Source: Flavobacterium sp. LPB0248
GTDB taxonomy: Bacteria > Bacteroidota > Bacteroidia > Flavobacteriales > Flavobacteriaceae
Direction: 5' to 3'
Assembly: GCF_013388355.1 (NCBI RefSeq)
Contig: NZ_CP058246.1
Location: 310,001-374,000 of the forward strand
Length of the DNA stretch: 64,000 nt
The notes beneath the pieces are model-generated. The model had not been told where the DNA came from. It ran no database searches and saw nothing but the letters and a program-made list of their open reading frames with translations. The position numbers and the translations under genes are program-made. Positions within the stretch are counted from its first letter, which is position 1. Every line of letters begins with the position of its first letter. Below, piece after piece: positions 1 to 8,009 of this stretch.

Positions 1-326
1 TTTTATTTTTAAAATCATACAATGCGATTTCAGTTTGCAGATAATTCCCCATTTTTAGCTGTTGCCATACTGATAAAAAAACCTATCTGCATTAAGTTTT
101 TAGAGTGCCACAAAATTAATTTAAAAATATCTGAAACAAGCAGACAATTAAGAATAATTAACAAAACTGCCTTAAATGTTAAAATATACTTTTGAAATTC
201 GGCAATCAACCCTCAAAATTATAGAATCCCTAAAATCAAAAAAAATCTGTTAAAATTTATTTTGATAAAATTTCCTCAAAAAAACCTTGTAATTTTTATA
301 TCATTATTTTTAAATCAAATCAATCT
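1..326. other. AT-rich intergenic edge, nothing recognised
   Basis: The left edge lies downstream of the minus-strand universal stress gene. It is very AT-rich, with many A and T runs. I see no ORF with coding character, no hairpin followed by a clear T-run and no recognised repeat. Confidence 0.6.
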
Positions 327-1160
327 TTAATAATTCGGAAACGACAATAATGGGATATCAAGACCTGCTGCCAGAATCCTAGTTTTGCTTCTGTGGACTA
401 AAGAATCCCAGAAACCATACTTTTGAGGCACCATAATCAGCAAATCGGCCTCATAATTTTTAATTTCTTTTCTAATTTCGTTAATAACGGCATTCGATCT
501 TACCGTTTTATACATGTATTTTACGTCTTCAAATTCTTTTTCGATATTTGAATTCATTAAAATTCTGTGCTGTTCTTCTTTCAAATCGTCTAATTTATCG
601 TCTACGCTAAAGAACTCAATTTCCGCGCCAAAATCTCCAAGAGCATTTTTGATCCAGCTAAACTTTTTAATAGCCGAAAAACTTAAGCTATCACAAGCGT
701 ATAATACCTTTTTGATATCTAAGAAACGTGCATTTTCTGGAACAGCTAAAACTGGAATAAGCAAACTTTTAATCGCTGTTGTAGTTGAATTACCCAATAA
801 TTCCTGCTCAAAAGAACGTTCTGCCATTCCCATTACCACAACATCTGCATTTGTTTCTTTGATAATTATCGGAAGTTCATCTTCCAAAAAAGAATAAGTA
901 CAAATTGAAGCAGTTTCAATTTGATACGAATCGGCTATTTCTTTGGCTGCATTCTCAAGCTTAGAAATAGCTCTGTCAATCTGCTTTTGCATTGCATCTG
1001 CAGTTATATGTGAGTTGGCACTATGTACACTTAAAGAAAACGAATTAAACAAAACCAATTTTGCGCCAGTAGCTTTTGCTAGTCCAGCTGCGTAGGCAAC
1101 GGCGTTATTTGCAATATCAGAAAAATTTGTTGCGGCGATTATAGTAAGAGGTGAAATCAT
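327..1160 (-). CDS. Universal stress protein, UspA family (tandem domains)
   Basis: Cytoplasmic stress protein with two consecutive Usp-like halves, about 277 residues. The first half starts SPLTIIAATNFSDIANNAVA, the usual first strand and helix of a Usp fold. It ends with VVVMGMAERS and a short GNSTTTAI stretch, matching the nucleotide-loop pattern GxxGS/T. The second half (from about VLYACDSLSFSAIKKF) is degenerate and ends with LLIMVPQKYGFWDSLVHRS. The frame is open 25 codons further upstream, but the Met before SPLTII fits the family N-terminus, so I start at 1160. It is monocistronic. Family members are usually induced by starvation or redox stress; the ligand here is not known. Confidence 0.85.
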   Translation of the reverse strand: MISPLTIIAATNFSDIANNAVAYAAGLAKATGAKLVLFNSFSLSVHSANSHITADAMQKQIDRAISKLENAAKEIADSYQIETASICTYSFLEDELPIIIKETNADVVVMGMAERSFEQELLGNSTTTAIKSLLIPVLAVPENARFLDIKKVLYACDSLSFSAIKKFSWIKNALGDFGAEIEFFSVDDKLDDLKEEQHRILMNSNIEKEFEDVKYMYKTVRSNAVINEIRKEIKNYEADLLIMVPQKYGFWDSLVHRSKTRILAAGLDIPLLSFPNY

Positions 1161-1425
1161 AAAAATAAGATTAAGCTTTCTGCAAAATTGCTCAATTATA
1201 TGCTTTAGACCTTTTTTATATAACTGAATAATCAATTTTCACGACCCAACCGTAAAATATCATTCCTGAAAAAATAGGCTTTCCTTTTTTGTTTCTTACT
1301 TTAAAAACGATAAAATGCAGGTGTGATTTAACCGCGAAGCACGCAAGGTTTTTTACCCGTTGGAATTTGTAAAAACGTAAAGATCGCAAAGCTGCATCTA
1401 TAAAACTGATGCAAATTGCTCGCAA

Positions 1426-1443
1426 TCCCGAAAGCTATCGGGA
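1426..1443. repeat. TCCCGAtaGCtaTCGGGA palindrome (family F)
   Basis: An 18-bp near-perfect palindrome. Other copies are at 7309-7326, 8095-8112 and 8289-8306. All four are intergenic and sit inside or next to larger repeats, so this is a recurring module rather than a gene-specific operator. Confidence 0.7.
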
Positions 1444-1501
1444 GCGAAGCTATAAAGAATTATATTTTTAAAGCCACAATTAATATGATTAAAAGGATTC
1501 T

Positions 1502-1584
1502 TCTCTCGCAGATTTGGCAGATTCAGCAGATTATATTTTTAATATGAAAAAAAAATCAGCTGAATCTGCCAAATCTGCGAGAGA
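1502..1584. repeat. Inverted repeat, CTCGCAGATT family (A1)
   Basis: Perfect 26-bp arms (1502-1527 and 1559-1584) starting TCTCTCGCAGATTTGG flank a 31-bp AT-rich loop. Related elements are at 4645-4712, 25101-25167 and 32548-32622. Each has outward-facing TCTCTCGCAG ends and CAGATT units in the arms. As RNA it would form a long hairpin. There is no coding capacity. Confidence 0.85.
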
Positions 1585-1726
1585 CAAAAAAACTTTGCAA
1601 CTCTGCAAAATTAAGTTTAAGCACAAGCATTACATCTAGTAGGACCTTTGCGAACTTAAATTCACCAGCATTTATATAAAAAAAACCTTAGCGAACTTTG
1701 CGTTAAAAAACACCAACTCGCTCCCC

Positions 1727-1759
1727 GTCCAGTTCGCCCTAAAGTTTGTCCGTTTCACC
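1727..1759 (+). promoter_or_regulatory. Two-copy direct repeat, LytTR-box-like, upstream of DoxX gene
   Basis: GTCCAGTTCGCC (1727-1738) and GTCCGTTTCACC (1748-1759) are direct repeats with a 21-bp period, 71 bp before the DoxX start. Near-identical pairs precede the alpha/beta hydrolase and cupin genes in the matching orientation. LytTR regulators are known to bind 9-bp direct repeats one period of 21-22 bp apart, and the CCAGTT core resembles VirR/AgrA-type boxes. A LytTR regulator is encoded at 2600-3367. Assigning it to this site is inference. Confidence 0.65.
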
Positions 1760-1830
1760 AAAATTCCGATTTCGTTTTTAAGGCTTTCAACGCACATTTG
1801 TACCGTTAAATAACTTTAAATATCAAAATC

Positions 1831-2229
1831 ATGAACTCAAAAACAACAAAAATTATCTATTGGACAGGCGCAGTGTTAACTTCTTTATGGTTTGGCGCAA
1901 GCGGTTTCTTCGAATTAACAAACAATCCATTGGTTTGGGGAATCACACAACAATTGGGTTATCCAGCACATTTTATTTATATCCTTGGCGTTTTTAAAGT
2001 AGCTGGAGTCATTACACTTTTAATTCCGAACAAATTATTACGATTGAAAGAATGGGTTTTCGCAGGCGTATTTTTCGATATCATCTTTGCTTTCTTTTCA
2101 AAAATTGCGGTCTTAGGTTTTGGCGCTGCGACAGATGCGATTATTGCCTTTGTAATGGTAAGCGTAACATATGTTATGTACAGAAAACTGTATACAGCAA
2201 CTTATACTCCATCTTCAGAAAACTTGTAA
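1831..2229 (+). CDS. DoxX-like integral membrane protein
   Basis: Small membrane protein of 132 residues with four predicted hydrophobic helices (about residues 8-27, 45-62, 70-90 and 95-115). It matches the DoxX-like family in length and in the early W-F-GxSGFxEL segment (WFGASGFFEL). Members sit in the inner membrane and are often linked to redox stress or quinone chemistry; no substrate can be assigned here. It is a single gene with the LytTR-box-like repeat pair upstream. A repeat cluster follows immediately. Confidence 0.75.
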   Translation: MNSKTTKIIYWTGAVLTSLWFGASGFFELTNNPLVWGITQQLGYPAHFIYILGVFKVAGVITLLIPNKLLRLKEWVFAGVFFDIIFAFFSKIAVLGFGAATDAIIAFVMVSVTYVMYRKLYTATYTPSSENL

Positions 2230-2254
2230 GGAAGTAGAAATTATTTTACAAAAG

Positions 2255-2412
2255 TGCTCCAGAGGAGCAAAATATTTATAGAATTCGATTAAGACTATTG
2301 AATAAAAGCTCCAGCGGAGCGGAATATATTAGCTTGTAAAAAAATGTCGCTCCTATGGAGCTTTATAATGACAACACTATTCTTTGCTATAAATATTTCG
2401 CTTCTCTGAAGC
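2255..2412. repeat. Cluster of four 13-bp GCTCC-N3-GGAGC palindromes
   Basis: Palindromes lie at 2256-2268 (GCTCCAGAGGAGC), 2308-2320 (GCTCCAGCGGAGC), 2349-2361 (GCTCCTATGGAGC) and 2400-2412 (GCTTCTCTGAAGC). AAATATTTATAG after the first and CTATAAATATTT before the last make the whole block a nested inverted repeat. It lies just downstream of the DoxX gene and could act as an mRNA 3' end structure or be a mobile repeat. Confidence 0.7.
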
Positions 2413-2473
2413 TAACAAAAAAGAGATGCTAAAACAGCCTCTTAAAATTTTTATTTAAACCTAATTCTTTCCA

Positions 2474-2554
2474 ATGAAAAAGATCATTCTAATTCTCTGT
2501 TTTATACTTTCAGCTTTGTTTTTCATAAGCTGTTTTATGTTTCCTGGATTGTAA
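2474..2554 (+). CDS. Putative 26-residue lipoprotein-like peptide
   Basis: Short ORF MKKIILILCFILSALFFISC followed by FMFPGL. It has a lysine n-region, a hydrophobic core and an ISC that loosely resembles a lipobox, leaving only six residues after the cysteine. It is well separated from both neighbours. Such peptides are easily produced by chance, and no ribosome-binding feature decides the case. Expression evidence is lacking, so I report it only as possible. Confidence 0.25.
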   Translation: MKKIILILCFILSALFFISCFMFPGL

Positions 2555-2599
2555 AATCAAGCCAATTAGTTTGTCTGAGAAAAGATAAATTAATTGGTT

Positions 2600-3367
2600 T
2601 TATCGGTTTTCTAACCAACTTAAAAATGCAGTTGCTTTTTCTTTTCCTACCAATATTTTTTCTTCTGTCGGAACACTTAATTTCACGATTATTTTACGCG
2701 AAAAATAATGTTCTGCTTCGCGAATGGCCGAGAAATTAACCAAATACTGTCTGTTGATTCTAAAGAACTGAATTGGCGATAAAAGCTTATGAATCTCATC
2801 TAACGACTGTGTTAACGGATATTCATTTTTATCTAAAGTCATAATTGTCGGCGTTTCATTTTTGATAAAGAAAAACGCAATATTCTCGGTTAAAACGGTT
2901 TGATATTTATTGTTTTTGAAAACTAAAAAGCTGCTTTTCCCTTTATTTTCACCAGTTCTAGTCAACAAATAATCAAAATCGGGCATGACTTTTTTGTTTC
3001 TCTGAAAGAAGTTTTTCAGTTCTCCCGCTTTCTTTAAAGCTTGTGAAATACTATCTCTCGAAAAAGGTTTCAAAACATAATCAATTCCGTTTGATTTGAA
3101 AGCTTCGATCGCATAATCATCAAAAGCAGTGCAGAAAATTACAGGCGACAAAACCTCAACATTCTTAAAAATCTCAAAACACTGACCGTCTGCCAGCTGA
3201 ATATCCATAAAAATAAGATCTGGCTGATCGTTTTCTAAAAGATAATCTACTGCGCCGTCAATGCTTTGTATATAAGACAAAATCTGAACATCGGGTCTAA
3301 TGCTCAGAATTAATTGACCAAGTGCTTTGGCTGTTTTTACTTCATCTTCAATTATTATGATAGTCAT
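2600..3367 (-). CDS. LytTR-type response regulator
   Basis: Two-domain regulator of 255 residues. The N-terminal receiver has acidic residues E7/D8, the phospho-acceptor D55 in LIFMDIQ, and the conserved K100-P101 pair. The C-terminal LytTR DNA-binding domain (about 150-250) contains FFRINRQYLVN, the typical FxRxHxSyLVN-like motif. The start overlaps the end of the upstream kinase gene by 20 bp, so the two are translationally coupled. LytTR proteins bind paired direct repeats, and such pairs are seen at 1727-1759, 7148-7180 and 8010-8042. Its likely targets are therefore the DoxX, hydrolase and cupin genes (inference). Confidence 0.93.
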   Translation of the reverse strand: MTIIIIEDEVKTAKALGQLILSIRPDVQILSYIQSIDGAVDYLLENDQPDLIFMDIQLADGQCFEIFKNVEVLSPVIFCTAFDDYAIEAFKSNGIDYVLKPFSRDSISQALKKAGELKNFFQRNKKVMPDFDYLLTRTGENKGKSSFLVFKNNKYQTVLTENIAFFFIKNETPTIMTLDKNEYPLTQSLDEIHKLLSPIQFFRINRQYLVNFSAIREAEHYFSRKIIVKLSVPTEEKILVGKEKATAFLSWLENR

Positions 3368-4364
3368 AATTAAGTGGTATTTTTACTTTAAAGGTAGTTT
3401 CGTCTTTGTTAATTTCAATTTCTTTATGAATCAGGTGCATAAAACGCTGGTTGATATTATCTAAACCAACACCTGTAGACACGGCGCCTCTTTTGAGCTG
3501 AATTTTATTTTCAACTACCAAAAACTCGTTTTCTGTATAAAGTCTTATTTTTAAAGGTTTTTCTAAAGAAACGACATTGTGTTTGATGCAATTTTCAATC
3601 AATAATTGCAATGTGAAAGGCGGAATTGCCGAATCGTACTGTTTGGAATCAATTTCGTTTTCTAAGACAAATCCGTCTTCAAAACGTGCTTTTAGCAGGT
3701 AGACATATGAATCTAAAATCTGTAGTTCTTCGCGAAGCGGAATCAAATCCATTTTTCGGCTTTCTAGTGTAAAACGATAAAAATCAGATAATTTCAAGAT
3801 AAAATCAGAACTCTGCGGATCTTGGATATCGACCATAGATTTTAGCGTATTCAAACTATTAAACAAAAAATGCGGATTTACCTGCTGTTTCAATAATTCG
3901 TATTGAGCACCAAGGTTTACGGCTTTTGTACGTTCTAGCTCAACTCCCATTTGCTGTGTTTGATAATTTTGAAAAAGCAAATGCAAGAACATATACACAA
4001 TCAAGTTGATCAAAACTCCGCGAAGTTCGAACATAATTGGCGCATCCATTTTTGAAACCTGAAACAGTTCTTGATGCGCGATTACCAGAATTACCATTAA
4101 GACAATCCCCAGAATAACACTTAGTAAAAGTTTCCAATTAAAGAGACTTTTATTGGCATGATTAGCAGAAAACTTTGGCAAACTATAAATGTTGTAATAC
4201 CATATAAAAAGGGAAAACAGGAGTGTAATTGAAGAATTTATAATAAGATCTCCAGGTGTCGAATCGGCATCAAATAATTTAGGTATCGAAGCCATAACTG
4301 CCAATGCAATTGAACTTCCCCAAATGACTTTGAGTGAAACCTGAAAACGTTTTGTTTTTTCCAT
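3348..4364 (-). CDS. LytS-type sensor histidine kinase
   Basis: Inner-membrane kinase of 338 residues with about four transmembrane helices in the first 135 residues and no obvious extracytoplasmic sensor domain. The His_kinase region follows a short linker: QQVNPHFLFNSLNTL places the phospho-accepting His at residue 165. The ATPase part has an N-box LLIENCIKHN and a glycine loop GVGLDNINQRF. It partners the LytTR regulator immediately downstream with a 20-bp overlap. The stimulus is unknown. The proposed regulon (DoxX, hydrolase, cupin) suggests stress or envelope signals. Confidence 0.92.
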   Translation of the reverse strand: MEKTKRFQVSLKVIWGSSIALAVMASIPKLFDADSTPGDLIINSSITLLFSLFIWYYNIYSLPKFSANHANKSLFNWKLLLSVILGIVLMVILVIAHQELFQVSKMDAPIMFELRGVLINLIVYMFLHLLFQNYQTQQMGVELERTKAVNLGAQYELLKQQVNPHFLFNSLNTLKSMVDIQDPQSSDFILKLSDFYRFTLESRKMDLIPLREELQILDSYVYLLKARFEDGFVLENEIDSKQYDSAIPPFTLQLLIENCIKHNVVSLEKPLKIRLYTENEFLVVENKIQLKRGAVSTGVGLDNINQRFMHLIHKEIEINKDETTFKVKIPLNYDYHNN

Positions 4365-4490
4365 ATTGTAATTGGTTTGTTATGATCAAAGATAAGTTTA
4401 TTTGAAAAAGATTTCACGCAGATTTTATAGGATTTTAGGAGACAAGTGCAGATAAATTTTAATCTCGCAAAACTTTATATTCTCATTTTT

Positions 4491-4590
4491 GTCATCCCGA
4501 GGAACGAGGGATCCCCGCAAGTAGCTCTACAAAGATTGTCGATTTTGTTTGCGGAGTTTCTTGTGGAGATCCCTCGTTCCTCGGGATGAC
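4491..4590. repeat. 100-bp MITE-like element, family C (copy C1)
   Basis: Perfect 23-bp terminal inverted repeats (4491-4513 and 4568-4590) begin GTCATCCCGAGGAACGAGGG. The core contains ACAAAGATTGTCGA and GAGTTTCTTGTGG. Related copies of nearly the same length lie at 51028-51125 and 54230-54328, the last with its core inverted. There is no coding capacity, so any movement would need a transposase in trans. Confidence 0.8.
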
Positions 4591-4644
4591 AAACTGTGTG
4601 GAAAAACTAGGAGTAAAAAACTAGGTTCTTTGAATCGGTGAATT

Positions 4645-4712
4645 TCTCTCGCAGATTTAGCTGATCTAGCGGATTTATTTTTATCTGCTTAATCTCCAAA
4701 ATCTGCGAGAGA
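4645..4712. repeat. Inverted repeat, CTCGCAGATT family (A2)
   Basis: 14-bp perfect outer arms TCTCTCGCAGATTT (4645-4658) and its complement (4699-4712). The interior carries looser CTGATCTAG/ATCTGCTTAATC units. It ends 7 bp before the stop of the DUF1223 gene, so on the minus strand it may form the mRNA 3' end. Confidence 0.75.
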
Positions 4713-4718
4713 ATTAAT

Positions 4719-5453
4719 CTAAGCCTTCTTAACTCCCAAAATAGCGCCTGAATTCATATCCTGAATAAACCCGATTATTTCGAAATCCTGTCCATTATAA
4801 TTTTTAGGAAGACGAACAGATGCCGTTCCTTTTTTGTTTTTATTTAAATCTACAGATTGCAGATTACGAACAATTTGATAATGCGATAAAACTCGATTAG
4901 CATTCTCGCCTCTTTTTACATTGCTTTTGGCTTCTTTCTGAATAACTGCAAGCAATAAACGGCTGTTTTTTGAAGTGCCTTCGACATTATAATTTACAGA
5001 AATTAAATTTTCATTTTGACTTACCTCTAAATTTAAACTTGCTGAAACTGGTTTAGAAAGTGCCGATTTAATTCCGTTTCGCAGACTCGTTTCCTGAGAA
5101 CCTATATAATCAGTTTTTCCGTTAATGATTACTTGAGGCGTGTAGATTGGTTCTTTTCCTAGAAATTGAGCATAATCGTATTGTCTTTTGGTGAAATCGG
5201 CATTGCTGAAAATATCTTTCCAACCTTGCTTGTCCCAATAATCTACATGATACCCTAATACATAAACGTTTTTATCACGGTATTCATTCTGAATTTTACC
5301 CAGCAATTCATCTGCTGGCGGACAACTCGAACAGCCTTCTGAAGTGTATAATTCTAAAAGTGCAAAACCTTTTGAATTGTTTTGACTAAAAACGCTGTTT
5401 CCAATTAAAAAAAACAGCATTAAAAAGCTACTTAATAATTTTATCTTTTTCAT
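4719..5453 (-). CDS. DUF1223 family secreted thioredoxin-like protein
   Basis: Exported protein of 244 residues with a signal peptide (residues 1-23, ending SVFSQ). LLELYTSEGCSSCPPADELL carries the CxxC-like redox pair of this family, and VDYWDKQGW is the second hallmark. YTPQVIINGK corresponds to the cis-proline region of a thioredoxin fold. The family is annotated as a thioredoxin-like domain of unknown substrate. The C-terminal third is a beta-rich tail. A 12-bp hairpin separates it from the Ohr gene upstream. Together with Ohr it suggests a role in oxidative or thiol stress, which is inference. Confidence 0.85.
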   Translation of the reverse strand: MKKIKLLSSFLMLFFLIGNSVFSQNNSKGFALLELYTSEGCSSCPPADELLGKIQNEYRDKNVYVLGYHVDYWDKQGWKDIFSNADFTKRQYDYAQFLGKEPIYTPQVIINGKTDYIGSQETSLRNGIKSALSKPVSASLNLEVSQNENLISVNYNVEGTSKNSRLLLAVIQKEAKSNVKRGENANRVLSHYQIVRNLQSVDLNKNKKGTASVRLPKNYNGQDFEIIGFIQDMNSGAILGVKKA

Positions 5454-5467
5454 AATTGTATTTATTA

Positions 5468-5499
5468 AACCTGACAGGTTTTAAAAACCTGTCAGGTTT
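5468..5499. repeat. Hairpin AACCTGACAGGT... between Ohr and DUF1223 genes
   Basis: A 32-bp inverted repeat with arms of about 14 bp around a short A/T centre: AACCTGACAGGTTTT and its complement. The arm contains CCTGACAGG, itself a palindrome. It follows the stop of the Ohr gene by about 50 bp and precedes the DUF1223 start by 15 bp, so it could end or attenuate transcription on the minus strand. Confidence 0.6.
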
Positions 5500-5548
5500 G
5501 TTAAGAGTAGAGTTTTCGAATCAACTCATAATTCATAACTTAAAACTA

Positions 5549-5959
5549 TTATAGAATATTAATCTCAACGTTTATATTTCCTCTTGTTGCTTTAGAATAG
5601 GGACAAGTCTGATGCGCTTGCGCCGCCAAAGCTTCTGCTGTCGAAGTATCAATTCCAGGAAGACTTATATTTAATCTTGCTTGAAGCGAATATTCCCCTT
5701 CAGTTACGCACAAATCGACTTCGGCATCTACAGCGGTTTCTGCTGGAAGTCTAACGCCAAGTTTAGAAGCCGCAATTCCCAAAGCTCCAATAAAACAAGC
5801 TGACCATCCCGCAGCAAACAACTGCTCCGGATTTGTTCCCGGACGTGAAGATCCCGGAGCGCTTAATTTGATATTCAATTGTTCGTCTGAACTTTGAGAA
5901 GCTCCTTCTCTACCGCCTGTTGTGTGTGTTTTTCCTGTGTATAAAACTTTTGTTTCCAT
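5549..5959 (-). CDS. ohr: Organic hydroperoxide resistance protein, Ohr/OsmC family
   Basis: Cytoplasmic thiol peroxidase of 136 residues, the typical Ohr length. It reduces organic and lipid hydroperoxides. The peroxidatic cysteine is C55 in AAGWSACF and the resolving cysteine C119 in HQTCPYSKATR. R39 and E45 (SSRPGTNPEQ) match the conserved Arg/Glu that activate the thiol. The N-terminus METKVLYTGKTHTTGGREG is characteristic of Ohr rather than OsmC. No OhrR/MarR regulator lies next to it, so its control is unknown. Upstream is the hydrolase gene on the same strand, about 115 bp away. Confidence 0.95.
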   Translation of the reverse strand: METKVLYTGKTHTTGGREGASQSSDEQLNIKLSAPGSSRPGTNPEQLFAAGWSACFIGALGIAASKLGVRLPAETAVDAEVDLCVTEGEYSLQARLNISLPGIDTSTAEALAAQAHQTCPYSKATRGNINVEINIL

Positions 5960-6075
5960 GTTATTAATTGTTAATTGCGAATTATTAATTGTAAATTTTT
6001 ATATGCTCAATGCTATTGTTTTGTGGAATGTAAAAGTGAAATGTGCGAGAATAATTCACCATTTACAATTCACCA

Positions 6076-7062
6076 TTATTTAGATACGTCAATTATCGCT
6101 TGTGCAAATGCCTTTGGATCTTCTTGCGGAACGTTGTGTCCGATTCCTTTTAAAATTCTGTGTTCGTATTTTCCGGTGAATTTGTTTGCGTACGCTTTTC
6201 CATCCGCGAAAGCGCCATCAAAATCACTTCCTATTGTAATCGTTGGAACTTTAATTTCTGGTTTTGCTGCCAAACGTTTTTCTAAATTATCGTATTTCGC
6301 TTCACCTGCTTCTAGAGACTGTCTCCATCTGTAATTGTGAATCACAATTGCTACGTGATCTGGATTATCAAAAGATTGAGCCGTTTGATCGTAAGTTGCT
6401 TTGTCAAAATTCCATAACGGAGAAGCGATTTTCCATATTAGTTTATTAAAATCATAGGTATTTTGAGTGTAACCTTGTCTTCCTCTTTCGGTTGCGAAAT
6501 AATATTGGTACCACCATCCTAACTCAGCTGTTGGAGGAAGCGGTTTTAAGTTTGCTTCTAGATTTACCACCAAATAACCACTTACCGAAACCAAACCTTT
6601 TACGCGTTCTGGCCAAAGTGCCGATACTACAACCGCCGTTCTAGCGCCCCAGTCGAAACCGCCAATTACAGTTTTGTCAATTTTTAGTGCATCCATAAAA
6701 GCGATAATATCACTTGCTAAAGCTGCCTGTTGACCGTTTCTGAAAGTCTCTTTTGAGAGGAAAGTCGTTGTCCCGAATCCGCGTAAATATGGTGTGAAAA
6801 CGTGGTATCCTTTTGCAACCAAAATCGGAACGACTTCGTTGTAACTGTGAATATCGTAAGGCCACCCGTGAAGCAAAATTACTGGTGTTCCGTTTGACGG
6901 ACCTGCTTCGGTATAACCTACGTTTAATAATCCAGCATTGATTTGTTTTAAAGTTCCTAAAGAACTGTTTACTTCAATTGCTTTTTGTTTTGAAGTTTGT
7001 GCTTGAGTTAAAGCAACATTCATAAAAAGAATAGCGATTAGAATTTTTGATAGTGTTTTCAT
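6076..7062 (-). CDS. Exported alpha/beta hydrolase (epoxide hydrolase/dehalogenase-like)
   Basis: 328-residue hydrolase with a signal peptide (residues 1-21, ALTQAQ), so probably periplasmic or secreted. HGWPYD (65-70) forms the oxyanion region. GGFDWGA places an aspartate nucleophile at D137, which points to the epoxide hydrolase or haloalkane dehalogenase branch rather than serine esterases. The catalytic His is H309 in GIGHNVPQEDP. A cap domain with WWYQYYFATERGR lies between. The substrate is unknown. The paired GTCC direct repeat (7148-7180) lies about 86 bp upstream, as for the DoxX and cupin genes, so they may be co-regulated. Confidence 0.88.
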   Translation of the reverse strand: MKTLSKILIAILFMNVALTQAQTSKQKAIEVNSSLGTLKQINAGLLNVGYTEAGPSNGTPVILLHGWPYDIHSYNEVVPILVAKGYHVFTPYLRGFGTTTFLSKETFRNGQQAALASDIIAFMDALKIDKTVIGGFDWGARTAVVVSALWPERVKGLVSVSGYLVVNLEANLKPLPPTAELGWWYQYYFATERGRQGYTQNTYDFNKLIWKIASPLWNFDKATYDQTAQSFDNPDHVAIVIHNYRWRQSLEAGEAKYDNLEKRLAAKPEIKVPTITIGSDFDGAFADGKAYANKFTGKYEHRILKGIGHNVPQEDPKAFAQAIIDVSK

Positions 7063-7147
7063 AATTTTTATTTTTTGATTAGTTGATTATCAGTTAATTT
7101 CTTCATCAAAGGTATTTTGACAATGCTTGTTTTAAAAGGCAAAAAAA

Positions 7148-7180
7148 GGTGAACTGGACAAAGTTGAGGGTGAAATGGAC
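7148..7180 (-). promoter_or_regulatory. LytTR-box-like direct repeat upstream of hydrolase gene
   Basis: On the minus strand GTCCATTTCACC (7169-7180) is followed by GTCCAGTTCACC (7148-7159) with a 21-bp period. The 12-mers match those at 1727-1759 and 8010-8042 with at most two differences each. The distance to the start codon is also conserved (about 70-86 bp). Confidence 0.65.
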
Positions 7181-7197
7181 AAGCCTTGTTTTTGTAT

Positions 7198-7473
7198 CGC
7201 AGAGAGCCCAAAGGATTTTCGCAGAGTACACAAAGTTTTTTGAGTTGAAACTAAGTTTCTTTTAAGTTCACAAAGATTTATCTACCAAACTTTGCTATTT
7301 TTTGCCACTCCCGATAACTATCGGGATAAAGGATTATAATGATTAAAATCTGTGAAAATCAATTTAATCTGTGGCTAAACTTTCAACACAAAGCTTTGCG
7401 AACTTAATGTCTATTGACATTCTCCTTAAACAAAACTTCGTGTACTCTGCGAAAATCCTTTGTGATCTTTGCG
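7198..7473. repeat. Long imperfect inverted repeat, about 276 bp
   Basis: The left arm near 7198-7238 and right arm near 7433-7473 are inverted copies, sharing AAAGGATTTTCGCAGAGTAC and flanks. The centre holds a family F palindrome (7309-7326) and fragments such as TTGCCACTC and CTGTGGC. This fills most of the gap between the hydrolase and cupin genes. No ORF was found. Confidence 0.7.
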
Positions 7474-7516
7474 TTAAAAACTATACGCATTTCAACCTGA
7501 AACCTTAAACTTGGAA

Positions 7517-7927
7517 CTATTTTTTCATTACAAGTATCGGTTTCCCTTTTTCTACAATGTAAGTCGCCAGTTCTGATGCTTTAGCATTTGTATTATTTTT
7601 AGCCGAATGCACTACGCCTGCCGGAATAAAAAGTACTTCGCCTGCTTTTAGTGTCACTGGCTTTTCGTCTTCAATCTGATATTCCAGCGAACCTTCAACC
7701 ACATAAATCACTTCTTCGCCAGGATGAGAATGTTTCCCGAAAGCAGAATGTCCTTCAAAATCGATTCGTGCCTGAACCATTTCTTTTCCTGGAGTACTTA
7801 GATCATGTTTTTGCAAATCGACGCGTTTTACTCCTTGTGCCGCAATCTGATTCGGAACTAAAAAGGCAATAATTCCTAAAACAATAATTGCGATTATAAC
7901 CCATGTTTTTTGTTTTTTCGTTTCCAT
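7517..7927 (-). CDS. Membrane-anchored or exported cupin-domain protein
   Basis: 136-residue single-domain cupin with an N-terminal hydrophobic helix (residues 9-24), acting as a signal anchor or signal peptide (IAAQG). Metal-ligand residues follow the cupin pattern: H66 and H68 with E72 in HSHPGEEVIYVVEG, and H107 in IPAGVVHSAKN. Substrate or catalytic activity cannot be assigned. Small cupins of this type bind metal and may be oxygenases, isomerases or sensors. A GTCC direct-repeat pair (8010-8042) stands 83 bp upstream. Confidence 0.85.
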   Translation of the reverse strand: METKKQKTWVIIAIIVLGIIAFLVPNQIAAQGVKRVDLQKHDLSTPGKEMVQARIDFEGHSAFGKHSHPGEEVIYVVEGSLEYQIEDEKPVTLKAGEVLFIPAGVVHSAKNNTNAKASELATYIVEKGKPILVMKK

Positions 7928-8009
7928 AACTTCTGATTTAAATTATTTGTTTTCGTTAATTTCTTTGTCAAAAGTATTTCGATAACCCTTTTTACGAAAT
8001 GAGAAAATA

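Larger units (their letters stand above)
1161..1725. other. Repeat-rich intergenic region
   Basis: This stretch between the stress gene and the DoxX gene holds fragments of dispersed repeats: a TCCCGA/TCGGGA palindrome (1426-1443), a perfect 26-bp inverted pair (1502-1584), and GCAAAG/CTTTGCG-type segments around 1325-1400 and 1600-1710. An open frame at 1216-1425 (minus) crosses this material and looks non-genic, although it contains HLHF and VRNKKG, which faintly recall an M23 peptidase C-terminus. Confidence 0.55.
4365..4718. other. Intergenic region made mostly of repeats
   Basis: Between the kinase gene and the DUF1223 gene lie a solitary TTTCACGCAGATT arm (4413-4460), one 100-bp MITE-like element (4491-4590) and one CTCGCAGATT inverted element (4645-4712). 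I see no additional ORF. The kinase promoter must lie within 4365-4410, but no convincing TAnnTTTG box was found. Confidence 0.6.

Noticed and set aside
1216..1425. 69-codon minus-strand frame with HLHF and VRNKKG, faintly like an M23 peptidase end
   Set aside because: It overlaps dispersed repeat sequence, the catalytic context is incomplete, and no upstream part of such a gene exists. At most a decayed remnant.
1502..1584. CRISPR-like repeat
   Set aside because: CAGATT units repeat within inverted arms but there are no regular direct repeats with unique spacers and no cas genes in the window.
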